Below are positions 49,401 to 58,221 of a stretch of DNA of 64,000 bases, piece by piece. The notes under the pieces were generated by a model. It saw nothing but the letters and a program-made list of their open reading frames with translations. It was not told where the DNA came from and made no database searches. Source of the stretch: Eretmocerus hayati (Eukaryota > Arthropoda > Insecta > Hymenoptera > Aphelinidae). How positions within the stretch are numbered: the first letter of the stretch is position 1; every line of letters begins with the position of its first letter. The stretch covers positions 78,358,748 through 78,422,747 of the forward strand of contig CM056742.1 in the NCBI GenBank assembly GCA_029851415.1, given 5' to 3'. The translations under genes were made by a program, and so were the position numbers.

Positions 49401-50210
49401 GTCGAAGTTGTGTCAGATCTCACGTCCACTGCCTTTGTAGCAGCCGTGCACAGATTAGTGTCTCGTCGCGGACGTTGTACGACCCTATGTTGCGATAACG
49501 CGAAGAACTTCGTCGGCGCGGAAGCAGAAATTAAGAAAATGTTCACTCAGGCATCGGCTTTCTCAAAAGAAGTCGCGGCGCAGCTTGCTCCCGGAAGTAT
49601 CACGTGAAATTTCTCACCCCCACGAGCCCCTCATTTTGGAGGACTGTGGGAGGCTGCAGTTCGAAGTTTCAAGTATCATCTGAAACGCATGGTCGGGGAT
49701 GCTTGCCTCACTTTTGAGAAGTATTCGACCCTGAGTAGTCAAATCGAAGCTTGCCTAAACTCTCGGCCTCTTTGCCCTTTGAGTACTGATGGGAATGATT
49801 TGAACGCTTTGACCCCAGGACATTTTTTGATTGGGCGCGCTGTCACGGCATTGCCCGAACCATTTGATGACGTTGACTTACACCCTTCTCTTCAGTGCAG
49901 GTGGAGGCAAATTCGAAGGATGTGCAACAATTTCTGGGATCGTTGGCGCAAAGAAGTGATGCATCACCTTCAACAACGTGGTAAATGGCTCAACGTCCAG
50001 GATCAAATCAACGTCGGAGATCTGGTGCTCGTAAAAGACGAGCTGACACCTCCAACCAAGTGGCCTATGGCTCGTGTAGTCGCCGTCCACCCTGGCAATG
50101 ATGGGTTAACTCGTGTGATCGATGTGAAGACCACCACCACCACCTATCGCCGAGCCTTGTGCAAGCTCATCAAGTTACCAGTCGACCCAGATGACCAGGA
50201 TGGTCACTAG
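46394..50210 (+). pseudogene. pol: BEL/Pao pol: protease-RT-RNase H-integrase, broken
   Basis: Protease region (46394-47065) begins LIDPGSDCSF; Pao proteases normally have DSG, so the active-site motif is changed. A frameshift near 47.05 kb leads to RT (GFMVEYEQLGHM, TADIVKMFRQI, LTYMDDAFGGAD with YMDD intact), then RNase H (FGDASDRAYAAAIY ... LELCAAVLTAKL). Stops are TAG 48213-48215, TGA 48558-48560, TAG 48873-48875 and TGA 49605-49607; the last lies where Pao integrases have Trp before the PPRAPHFGGLWE motif. The integrase has an H-H-C-C module (49.09-49.2 kb) and Asp, Asp and Glu of the core. The tail (49.69-50.21 kb) is DUF5641-like. All segments after 46929 share one frame, so those breaks are simple nonsense changes. 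Confidence 0.93.
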
Positions 50211-51150
50211 TATCAGATGTTCAAGGGATCCAGTCAACTTCATCGTCAACTGAAGAATAATGGTTTGAGTCCGCGTACTTTCGACAGACATCACACAATT
50301 TCCTCGTTTTACACCCGCGAAATTAGCCAAGGCACTTGCGTCGTATCCGTCAAGTAATTTTGCAATTCCTCGTAGAATCATTCAAATCAAACAAGTCGAG
50401 TATTAGCCCTTGGCCTATTCTCAATATGCTGCGTAAGATGAGAGATGAAGCCTCGTATTCATTTTTTATATTTTTTCGAACTTAGAATCATTTTGAGGAA
50501 TGCAACTTTTTTGTAATGAATTTTCCCCCTTCCGTTCATAAATAGTTAAAATTGTGATTTTGGCTCAGCAGCCTAAAAGCTCTATTGAGCAAAATTTGAA
50601 TGATGTGGGTTTATAGATTTTTGTTTTGCTGTATGCACCTTGGGATGTTGATCATCCAAAATTTGTATGTTTTCTGTTTTAAAATTATTTTTGCTGGTAG
50701 ATCCAGACTTGAATGTTTATTCAGTAGTATAATTAATTCACGATCTCCAGCAAGTCATCTGACAATAAACTGATTTTTTGATTTATTTAGTCATTTTTCT
50801 ACTGATTAGTTTTAGATTTGACTGATTTCACAAATTAGTTATTAAGTTGGATGTGCACCGCAGAATCATTCATTTGAAAATGCTAAAATCTTGTTCGTAT
50901 ATACTTTTTCGATTCTGTCATCGAGCTGTCGGTAAAATTCAAATCCCTTCCTGCTTTGTGGAATTAAATTTTCAAATTGCGATTTTCGGTCGACTATTTA
51001 GAACTTTTTATTGATTCAATTTCTGTCATTATCAAATCGAATCGTTCGCACGCTCTATGAGGCTGACTACCGCGACCCCTATCGAGTCTTCCATATTGTT
51101 TCGAATGCAAATTTTAATTGGCAAATCTGATTTGCTTGGTATGATCAAGC
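50211..51150 (+). other. 3' untranslated region of BEL/Pao element
   Basis: AT-rich stretch of 0.94 kb between the pol stop and the polypurine tract, with no recognisable ORF and no env-like sequence. Confidence 0.7.
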
Positions 51151-51163
51151 AAAGGGGGCGGAA
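51151..51163 (+). promoter_or_regulatory. Polypurine tract of BEL/Pao element
   Basis: AAAGGGGGCGGAA, purine-rich except one C, directly abuts the 3' LTR. Confidence 0.82.
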
Positions 51164-51679
51164 TGTTGAAGTATCTCGAGCCTGCGAATATTCGAGGGAA
51201 ATTCAGCAGTTGGAGCACGGTGCGATGACCCGCGATTCCCCCTCGATGTCACGCGAGTGACATCATTTAAATCTCATTGGCCGAATTGGCACCTGATGAT
51301 TTTGTCATCCGCCCTGCTCTTCTCTGCGAGTCTCTCTCGCAGCTCGAAATTCGGCAGTTAGCCACAGTCCGGCAAGCAGCAAACATCAGCTGTGCTGCTT
51401 GCATATATTTAAATATTCACGGCGCCGGTGCCATCCTCGCGACCGCGTCTTTCCGGTCCCTCAATTTTCCGCGCCGCGCCCACACTCGCGCCTTAATCTT
51501 TTTCACAGTGATCTAAGCACACTTTAAAAGAGAATATATTCTCAATTTATTTTATCAGCATAAAATCAGTGACTGGTCATTCAGTGTAACCTCACCACGC
51601 TTCCACATCCTTAAAATATCCAGCACAAGTGATCCACATGCAGGGCTCTAGGGTTCCATTGGAACACCCTGTCCCATCA
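51164..51679 (+). repeat. 3' LTR of BEL/Pao element
   Basis: 516 bp, partner of 43296-43811, followed by the AACTT duplication. Confidence 0.96.
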
Positions 51680-51952
51680 AACTTCAAATCAGGAAGTGGA
51701 GAACGAGGTCGTTCAATTATAATGTGTGGTCAATCCACAGAATGAATACTTGATCGTGAAGGCTTGATAAATTTAGTTAAGTTGATTTCGTCGTGCGTGA
51801 GAGCTTTGTTCAACTTGAGAGCTTCGGTAGGTGCTGTGATAAATATTGAACAAAAACACACAGGTATGTACAAAGTGGTTGGTAGGTCTCATAGGTGATA
51901 CTGAGATAACTTCTGCATTTGATGTCCTGACCTCGCATTCATATCAATAAAC

Positions 51953-52040
51953 CAAATGAGATGAGTCTGATGATGATACCTAGTGTATTCTATTGCGGAT
52001 ATGAGTTTAATGTAGACCTGAGCTTACCAAAAGTGGTCAA
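51953..52040 (+). repeat. 88-bp direct repeat, copy 1
   Basis: Begins CAAATGAGATGAGTCTGA and ends AAAGTGGTCAA. It recurs at 52564-52651 with a handful of substitutions. Confidence 0.9.
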
Positions 52041-52048
52041 AATTGGAG

Positions 52049-52067
52049 TTAGGACATGCCATGGTAA
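52049..52067 (+). repeat. 19-bp inverted repeat, left arm
   Basis: TTAGGACATGCCATGGTAA, the perfect reverse complement of 52659-52677. It lies just after copy 1 of the 88-bp repeat, as its partner lies just after copy 2, but flipped. Confidence 0.93.
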
Positions 52068-52563
52068 TGACAACGGCACGGTCCACAAATTTTTTTCACA
52101 GTCTACTCTCACCGTGAAAATAGTCCGTGTATTCAGGAAACAAACGAGAAGAGACGATTTACGCCTTTGAAATCACTTTTTATGCCAAAATGTCCTTACC
52201 ATGGCAGGAATATATCGAGAATTACTGATATCTTTGACATGGATTGACTACACTTATTCATGCTCGTCTGGATGTCAGATGATAGATCGAAAAGCATGCA
52301 AAATTTGCCTCTACCAGTTTAGAAAAATTCACCTCAGCATTAATTTTTGCGCGTATCATGATAATATAACAAGATATAAAACGATCGGTGCCTGTAGCGA
52401 AGATTATGAGCACGAAATTAGGAAAGAGGTAGAATTTGACGTAGAATTTACTTGACGTTTGAAAAACCATGATCAATTTATCAATGAGATTTCGTCATTA
52501 TTTTCCATCACTATCATTTCAACACTCTTTTCTGTGTTGAAATCGTGGTTGAAATGTGAATTG

Positions 52564-52651
52564 CAAATGAGATGAGTCTGAGGATGATATCTAGTGTATT
52601 CTATTGCGGATATAAGTTTAATATAGACCTGAGCTTACCAAAAGTGGTCAA
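52564..52651 (+). repeat. 88-bp direct repeat, copy 2
   Basis: Partner of 51953-52040, 611 bp downstream. Confidence 0.9.
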
Positions 52652-52658
52652 GATGTCT

Positions 52659-52677
52659 TTACCATGGCATGTCCTAA
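52659..52677 (-). repeat. 19-bp inverted repeat, right arm
   Basis: Perfect reverse complement of 52049-52067. A partial related motif (GTCCTTACCATGGCAGG) also occurs near 52.19 kb. Confidence 0.93.
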
Positions 52678-53152
52678 ACTAAAATAGTCATCCATATTCA
52701 AAATTCTTCTTTCTTCTAAATGAATAGAATGACTAGTAATGAATAGCCTGCAATAATTGATAACGAATGATAAAAAGTCATGCACGATAGTAGATCCGGT
52801 AAGTTGATTCTTTTTATTGGTTGTATCTTGCATTCATCAAAAATATTGCATGGCATGCGTGCCGTGCAAAGGTGGATTCTGAGTAGTGACCCTTTGCAGA
52901 TTTTCCCCACTCAGACCTCCGCTCAGACCTCCTCTGAGTCGCAGCCGGTCCTTATATATTTGGCCGTTTGCCAATGCCTTTTCATACTTGGAATTTAATT
53001 TTTGTCAGAAACACTTTGGTTGTTGCACAAGTTTTCAAAAGTACAAGCGATTGGTGGCGCGAATGTTATTGCCGCAGGCCGATCCTCCAGATTCTACAAT
53101 CGGAGACGATGAAGAGCCCCGAGGAAACTCAAGTGATAAGTGATATGTGACT

Positions 53153-54135
53153 CACGGTGCTCCCGAACCAAGTCTACCCTCCGCTGACCACAGCAAGTAG
53201 GATTCTTGTTGGATATAGTTCGGGACATCTGTGGGATCACAACCTACTAAGAATCAAAATCGCCACTTGGGCCGTTTTTTGAAAAAGTCGAAAAAACGTG
53301 TTTTCTCGACGTTTTTCCCCTTTTCACCCTCAAAAACTCGAAAGGGACGCATTTTATCGAAAAATATGTAGAGCAACTTTTTGTAGAACTTGAAACAATG
53401 AACAAAAAAATTCACCACACATTTTCCCATACAAGACCTCCTGTTCCTGTAATGAACGTATTTTCGTCTGAAACTCGTATTTCATCTGTCATTTTTCACG
53501 GTTTTGACCCCATAACTCAAAAGGGAACGCATTTGATCGCAAAAAATGTACAGTAATTTCTTGTAGATCTTTGAAAAATAAATCAAAAAGGTCTCAACAG
53601 ATTTCTTGATACAAGGTCGTCCGTTCCCGTAATAAAGGTATTTTCGTCTGAGACTCGTATTGAGAACAGGAGGCCTTACATGAAAGAATATGTGCGTATG
53701 TTTCTTGTTTATCCTTTGGAGATCTACAAATATTTAATGTACATATTTTTTGATGAAATGTGTTTCTTTCGAGCTATGGGGTCGAAACCGTGGAAAATGA
53801 CAGATAAAATGCGAGTCTCAGACGAAATACGTTCATTACAGGAACAGGAGGTCTTATATGGAAAAATGTGTTGAGACCTTTTTTGTTCATCGTTTCAAGT
53901 TCTACAAAAAGTTGCTCCACATATTTTTCGATAAAATGCGTTCCTTTCGAGTTTTTGACGGTGAAAAGGGGAAAAACGTCGAAAAAACACGTTTTTCGCC
54001 TTTTTCAAAAAAACGGCCCAAGTGGTGATTTTGATTCTAAGTAGGTTGTGATCCCACAGATGTCCCGAACCATATCCAACAAGAATCCCACTTGCTGCCG
54101 TCAGCGGAGGACAGACTTGGTTCAGGACCACCGTG
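53153..54135. mobile_element. Fold-back (long inverted repeat) DNA element
   Basis: 983 bp made almost wholly of two inverted arms of about 490 bp meeting near 53.645 kb. Ends are CACGGTG, and GACT flanks both sides (53149-53152 and 54136-54139), a 4-bp target duplication. Each arm contains two diverged tandem copies of a ~200-bp motif (the GGGACGCATTT...ATGTA block appears twice per arm), so the element is a duplicated unit then mirrored. There is no transposase ORF. CAC ends with a 4-bp duplication fit Chapaev-type (CMC) transposons best, but this is a guess from the ends alone. Confidence 0.88.
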
Positions 54136-54269
54136 GACTATCATGTTATGATAGAAATACATGATATTGATATAATGATATGGTGATTGATTTCGATTTT
54201 TGGTGATTATTATTTTTGATCATTTTGATAGTTTAAACTTTTCATAAGTGATTCTTGTGAACATTTTAG

Positions 54270-54626
54270 GCCATGTTCCAAAGAATTGCCATGACGGATC
54301 GTTGTGGAAATCGCTGGGAAAATCAAAAGAACACTGCATTGTCCCAGAGTGCTCTCCAGATTACAGAGTACGAAACTTTGGCATTCCAAAGGACTCTGCG
54401 GTTTCCAAAAAATGGATGGAAGCTATACAGAATGATGACCTCAAATCGCTCTCACATGATCAATTGCGTAGTCAAGAGTTGAAAGTATGCAATCGTCATT
54501 TTGCCCCCGGTACTTTTGATATCCTGAGCAATGGAAGGCAACAATTGCAGCGAAGTGCCTTGCCTTCTTTGTTTCTTCAAATTCCATCGACAGAACTGAA
54601 CACTCAGAGCAAGCGACAAAAGATTG
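54270..54626 (+). other. THAP exon 1 (intact zinc finger)
   Basis: Acceptor ATTTTAG|GCC, donor GATTG|GTGATT, phase 1 at both ends. Encodes SKEHCIVPECSPDYRVRNFG, the conserved KKWMEAI Trp, then KVCNRHFAPGTF and LPSLF: Cys-x4-Cys ... Cys-x2-His with the usual spacing. It would bind zinc and DNA. Confidence 0.85.
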
Positions 54627-54746
54627 GTGATTTCGAATCTCCTTATCAGATATCTACCTATATCTATGTACATGCATATTTTCATCTGAATCAATAATGA
54701 ATGTCTGTAATGTTTACATTATTTTGATCATGTTTTTTGTTCTCAG

Positions 54747-55085
54747 ATGACATGACGCATACACCGCGGAAATCGAAAGAGCATTGCATCGTATCCGGGT
54801 GTCTTTCGGATTACAAAGTTCAGAATTTTATAATTCGCAAGGATATTCGGGTCGCGAAGGAGTGAATGGGAGCTGTGAACAACTCTGCTTTGAAGAAACT
54901 CACACATGGGGAGTGGCGGGAACTCGGGCTCAAAGTATGTCACCTTCACTTTACACCTGATGACTCCACGACTCTTTCCGGTGGCAGGAACCAACTGAAA
55001 AAACACGCTGTGCCATCTCTACTACTCGTATTGTTATCAGCTCCAGAACTAGAGAAGGAAAGTGACAACGTAATACGAAGGATTG
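54747..55085 (+). pseudogene. THAP exon 2 (duplicate, nonsense at conserved Trp)
   Basis: Acceptor TTCTCAG|ATG, donor GATTG|GTATGA, phase 1 at both ends like exon 1. Encodes KSKEHCIVSGCLSDYKV ... LKVCHLHFTPDD ... VPSLL, clearly paralogous to exon 1. TGA at 54863-54865 replaces the conserved THAP Trp (KE*MGAV against KKWMEAI). Because the exon is phase-symmetric, skipping it would leave the reading frame unchanged. Confidence 0.82.
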
Positions 55086-55475
55086 GTATGATTCTGAACT
55101 TGATTTGATCTCATTTATTCATCCATATTTGATTTATATAATTCAACCCTTGCATCTGTTTTGTTTCTCTCCTATAGCTCGAAACAACACCTCAACGCCC
55201 TACAACGGCTCTATTAGAAGAAATACGAACTTCAGCAACAAGTTTACAGAGCTCTGAAAATCGAGACTCGAATCGAGATGATCCCATGTTGGCTGGAAGT
55301 GAATCCCGTGGCTCGTTCTGGTCCGAAGACTTATCGCCGGAAGCTATCTAAGGAATATTCAAAGACTACGTGGACCTTGTCAACCGCGAAAACTTCAATA
55401 CAAGGTATGCAGAAATAAGCTGAGCTATATTCGATATTTTATGTAAATCTCCACGTTTCTCTTGAAAATGTTCAG

Positions 55476-56006
55476 ATGGAGCGGCCCCGCTCGAGCCGAC
55501 CCCGGATGCCAGGTCAATTTTAGATCAATCGAATCCTGAGCTGGCAGATTTGTTTTCGAGTGCACCGGTGTTTGCAAATGATCGAGAACGTCAGCTTCAA
55601 TCTGAGAACATCGCTTTGGAGAAAGAGAATGCGCGATTGCGAGCCTCACTAGCCAAGAATGTCAAACGCTCGCAGACCACACGGGATGGTTTTTATAAAA
55701 GGAGAAGACAAATCGTCAGGTATGTGCTTATGGTTACAACTTTTTTGAATCACATTACATATATTATGTAATTAATGATGAACATTCTAATAATTTGCCC
55801 CCTGGTAGGAGCTTTACTGTCATAAAGCCATTTATAAACGAGGTACAGCAGCTCACAGGTAATACGATGGTCTTTCTCACTTCTCAATTTTATGGAGTCA
55901 TTTCTCTAATTTTTAAAATTTTTGTTAATGTATAGGTACGAAGCGGCACTTTTCGGGCTTCCTAGTCAAAGCACCTCGCATGCTCTTTTGGGGTACCTGG
56001 AGCTAG
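55476..56006 (+). other. Coiled-coil 3' exons of the THAP gene
   Basis: Exon 55476-55719 encodes a heptad-rich stretch (DRERQLQSENIALEKENARL) ending in a basic tail (KRRRQIVR). It splices in phase 2 to 55811-55860 (SFTVIKPFINEVQQLTG), which splices in phase 1 to 55936-56006, ending GTWS-TAG. Donors (TCAG|GTATG, ACAG|GTAATA) and acceptors (GGTAG|G, TATAG|G) are good, and continuous phase across both introns supports a real gene. Confidence 0.72.
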
Positions 56007-56127
56007 CGAACACTAACTCACGAATCGATCCCAAACCAATTTCACTATTCATAACTCCTTTATTACTAATTCATTACCAAAGAAAAGAATTTATTATCGG
56101 TCATGAGCCCGAAATACGAGAGTTTTC

Positions 56128-56149
56128 GCTAGCGGAAGCTTACGCTAGC
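56128..56149 (+). repeat. Imperfect 22-bp palindrome, copy 1
   Basis: GCTAGCGGAAG followed by CTTACGCTAGC, with one mismatched pair, within TTTTCGCTAGC...GCGAACAC. The flanks match those of copy 2. Confidence 0.9.
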
Positions 56150-56277
56150 GAACACGTGGCCGAGGATAGATCGTACGGGAATGTGCGATAGCTCATTTTT
56201 CATTACTATTTATTACACTCAGAATATGTCGTCAAGATATGCGTGTGATGTGATTCAGCTGGAATAGGATGGTTTTC

Positions 56278-56299
56278 GCTAGCGTAAGCTTACGCTAGC
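56278..56299 (+). repeat. Perfect 22-bp palindrome, copy 2
   Basis: GCTAGCGTAAG followed by its exact reverse complement. It lies 150 bp after copy 1 and shares the flanking TTTTC and AACAC. Confidence 0.95.
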
Positions 56300-57160
56300 A
56301 AACACGATATACAAACGAAGCTTCAAGGACACTCAGAACTATACGGGATTTCATTACTTTTTTATTCCTCTCGAAAGGTACACGGTTCGCCTGAACTGAC
56401 CTTGACCCGGAAGTGCTTTCCGCTGAAAACAGCTTTTGCTCTCCAAAACTACATGGGAAATGGAAGTTTCTCTGACAAGAATCAAAATCATCGCCGGAGC
56501 CGTTTCTTGAGAAATATTGATTACACCATTCTTCCACAATTCTTTCAATTTTTCTTGATAGAATTGGTCTATTACTCCAAATTTTATGGACTCATTCCAT
56601 CAAAATATGATTCATGTTATTCGGAAAGTAACGAACAGGTATAAAGCAATTCTTTGTATGGAGCCATAAGGGTTTCTAATAGACTGCGCATACCACTGTG
56701 TAGAATAATATGATCAAAAATCGAGCACATTTCACATTTCAGACTTGGGTGTTTGTCATCGCGTCGATTACGGGGAGATATGGAGGTTTGACAAAGGTGG
56801 GGCTGGTGTTAATGAAGAGTCGGGGCGTTGGTGGTGCCCCTAGGGATCCTTTGTCACTGGTCACGTTCGGCACAACTCGGACGTTGAGGATGTTGAGGTT
56901 CGTGGATGAGGTTGATGAAGTTGAGGTTGAGTGAATTCACACACAATATTTCCACACAATTCTGGCACAGGAACCAAAGTGCGACACACTGATTATGAGT
57001 CTGAAAGTGTCACGAGGTCGCGGTGACGAAATTCCTGACGGCACCAGGAGTAGGACGGAGTATTGGAGCAGCGTGGCCACGGCTGGGCCAAATGTCGTGG
57101 AGTATGCGTCGCGAAGGCGATCCAAAAGTAGACTGTGTCTAAAGCTTGGACGGCTCGGGT

Positions 57161-57167
57161 TTATATA
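57161..57167 (-). promoter_or_regulatory. Candidate TATA box, minus strand
   Basis: CCTATATAAACCC on the minus strand. An initiator-like ACAGTC lies about 30 bp downstream (near 57.135 kb). The TTACGTAA array lies just upstream. The combination suggests a promoter directed leftwards. Confidence 0.45.
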
Positions 57168-57223
57168 GGCGGTGTCAGTGGTAACGATAAGCAGCGTTAC
57201 TCGTGTAATGTAATGGCAAGCGC

Positions 57224-57355
57224 CGTTACGTAACGGTAGGTGGCGTTACGTAATGCGAGGTTACGTTACGTAACGCAGAACTGCGTTACGTATCGAAAGG
57301 GAACGTTACGTAATGGTCCGGTGCGTTACGTAACGCTAAAAGTCGTTACATGTGG
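57224..57355. promoter_or_regulatory. 20-bp-phased array of CGTTACGTAACG palindromes
   Basis: Core starts at 57224, 57244, 57264, 57284, 57304, 57324 and (degenerate) 57344, exactly 20 bp apart. The 12-bp core is CGTTACGTAACG or has one or two changes (CGTTACGTAATG, CGTTACGTATCG), while the 8-bp spacers look unrelated. A weaker copy lies at 57204. TTACGTAA is the palindrome bound by PAR/NFIL3-type bZIP factors. The array ends about 57 bp upstream of a minus-strand TATA box. Binding is inferred. Confidence 0.82.
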
Positions 57356-57995
57356 AATTTGCGTTACAAATGTTTGGAAATGATATGAGTATGATTTTAA
57401 TTGATACACACGGGAAACAATGTGATCGACGGAAAAAATAGATGTGTGTATGCACGCGTCAGGTTGAAATATCGTTTATAATAGAATAGTATTGACCACG
57501 GGAAATTAATGATCCCCACTCCCACTCTCATGCTGAAGAGGGAAATGGGTCTCGGTTTTTTGAGTGAGCAGGTCATGGAATCATCCCATTTTGACAAAAA
57601 ATCCCAATTATCAGAAAAAACTTCGGCGGGCTGTGTGCGCTTATAACAGTATGCATATTTAGGATGAAGGATCAATCATCAATGAATAAATCTCACTCGA
57701 ATTCATAAGTGATAACCTTATTTCAACTACCCCATACATCAATCGCTAATTACTAGTGGAATATTATGCAATAATTAGGGATATACAAAACTCACACAAA
57801 GAGTGACACTGCGCTTGCTATGGTTAACAAAAAATACGAACTCGAAATATTTCAGTTCGACGGTTCTCTGAAACGGCCCCGGCGATGATTCTGATTCTTG
57901 TTGGAAAAACTTCCATTTTCGATGTAGTTTTGGAGAGCGAAAGCTGTTTTTAGCGGAAAGCAGTTTCGGGTCAAAGTCAAATCAGGCGAACCGTG

Positions 57996-58221
57996 GGTAT
58001 AGTCGAGATAGTCCCAAGACCCAGAGGGAACCGATATTTGGGCCTGAGGCTGGGCGGGAGATGGAGCGGGGTGAGATCAGAACAATATAATGGGCTGAGC
58101 TACCTCTGTACAAGAACGAGCGATTGAAATAATTCAATCGCATACGGAAACTTGCGTGGCGGTGAGCTGGATACACATGAGTTTTCAGAGATGATAAGGG
58201 AATCGATAATGAATCAGCCAA
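57996..58221. other. Transition into Sat-B
   Basis: GGTA target duplication, then degenerate sequence with GGGCCTGAGGCTGGGCGGGA near 58.04 kb, weakly like the Sat-B GGGCCC...GGGCGGGAT block. Probably a decayed edge of the array. Confidence 0.4.

Larger units (their letters stand above)
43296..51679 (+). mobile_element. BEL/Pao LTR retrotransposon, full length, inactive
   Basis: 8.38-kb element with two LTRs of exactly 516 bp (43296-43811 and 51164-51679), starting TGTTGAAG and ending CCCATCA. AACTT flanks both ends (43291-43295 and 51680-51684), the 5-bp duplication typical of BEL/Pao. The primer site matches initiator tRNA-Met. The coding region has Pao-type gag (DUF1759-like), zinc knuckles, protease (DUF1758-like), RT, RNase H, integrase and a DUF5641-like tail. 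LTRs differ at about 4-5% of positions by eye, and the polyprotein carries three frameshifts and four stops. Confidence 0.96.
51680..53148. other. Sequence between BEL element and fold-back element
   Basis: AT-rich, no recognisable gene. An 84-codon ORF at 52201-52455 has several Cys residues but no motif I can name. The region contains the 88-bp direct repeat and 19-bp inverted repeat listed separately. Confidence 0.5.
54270..56006 (+). pseudogene. Spliced THAP-domain gene remnant
   Basis: Exon-like blocks bounded by GT-AG: 54270-54626 and 54747-55085 (each a THAP zinc finger), 55178-55404 (linker-like), 55476-55719 (coiled coil), 55811-55860 and 55936 to a stop at 56004-56006. Blocks 1-2 and blocks 4-5-6 join in phase. 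Block 3 does not join in phase on either side and holds a stop in its longest frame. THAP proteins are C2CH zinc-finger DNA-binding proteins, often derived from transposases and often with a C-terminal coiled coil. A stop in the second THAP and the block 3 problems suggest a pseudogene; wrong splice sites for block 3 are the alternative. No first exon or promoter was recognised. Confidence 0.72.
56007..56380. other. Spacer downstream of THAP remnant with paired palindromes
   Basis: AT-rich sequence with no gene. It contains two copies, about 150 bp apart, of a GCTAGC-AAGCTT-GCTAGC palindromic motif, and ends in the GGTA target duplication (56377-56380) of the next element. Confidence 0.6.
56381..57995. 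mobile_element. CACGGT-ended non-autonomous DNA transposon
   Basis: 1615 bp with inverted ends of about 130 bp (56381-56510 and 57866-57995; CACGGTTCGCCTGA outermost, roughly 80-85% alike by eye). GGTA flanks both ends (56377-56380 and 57996-57999), a 4-bp target duplication. It shares CACGGT ends and 4-bp duplications with the fold-back element at 53.15 kb, suggesting the same superfamily (possibly Chapaev/CMC). No transposase was found. The interior carries a palindrome array, a minus-strand TATA box and, further downstream on that strand (about 56.93-56.72 kb), a stop-free Pro-rich stretch of some 70 codons with no recognised family. Possibly a captured promoter region. Confidence 0.88.

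Noticed and set aside
56937..57125. 62-codon minus-strand ORF downstream of the TATA box as the promoter's product
   Set aside because: Its first codon is TTG rather than ATG, and nothing in it is recognisable.
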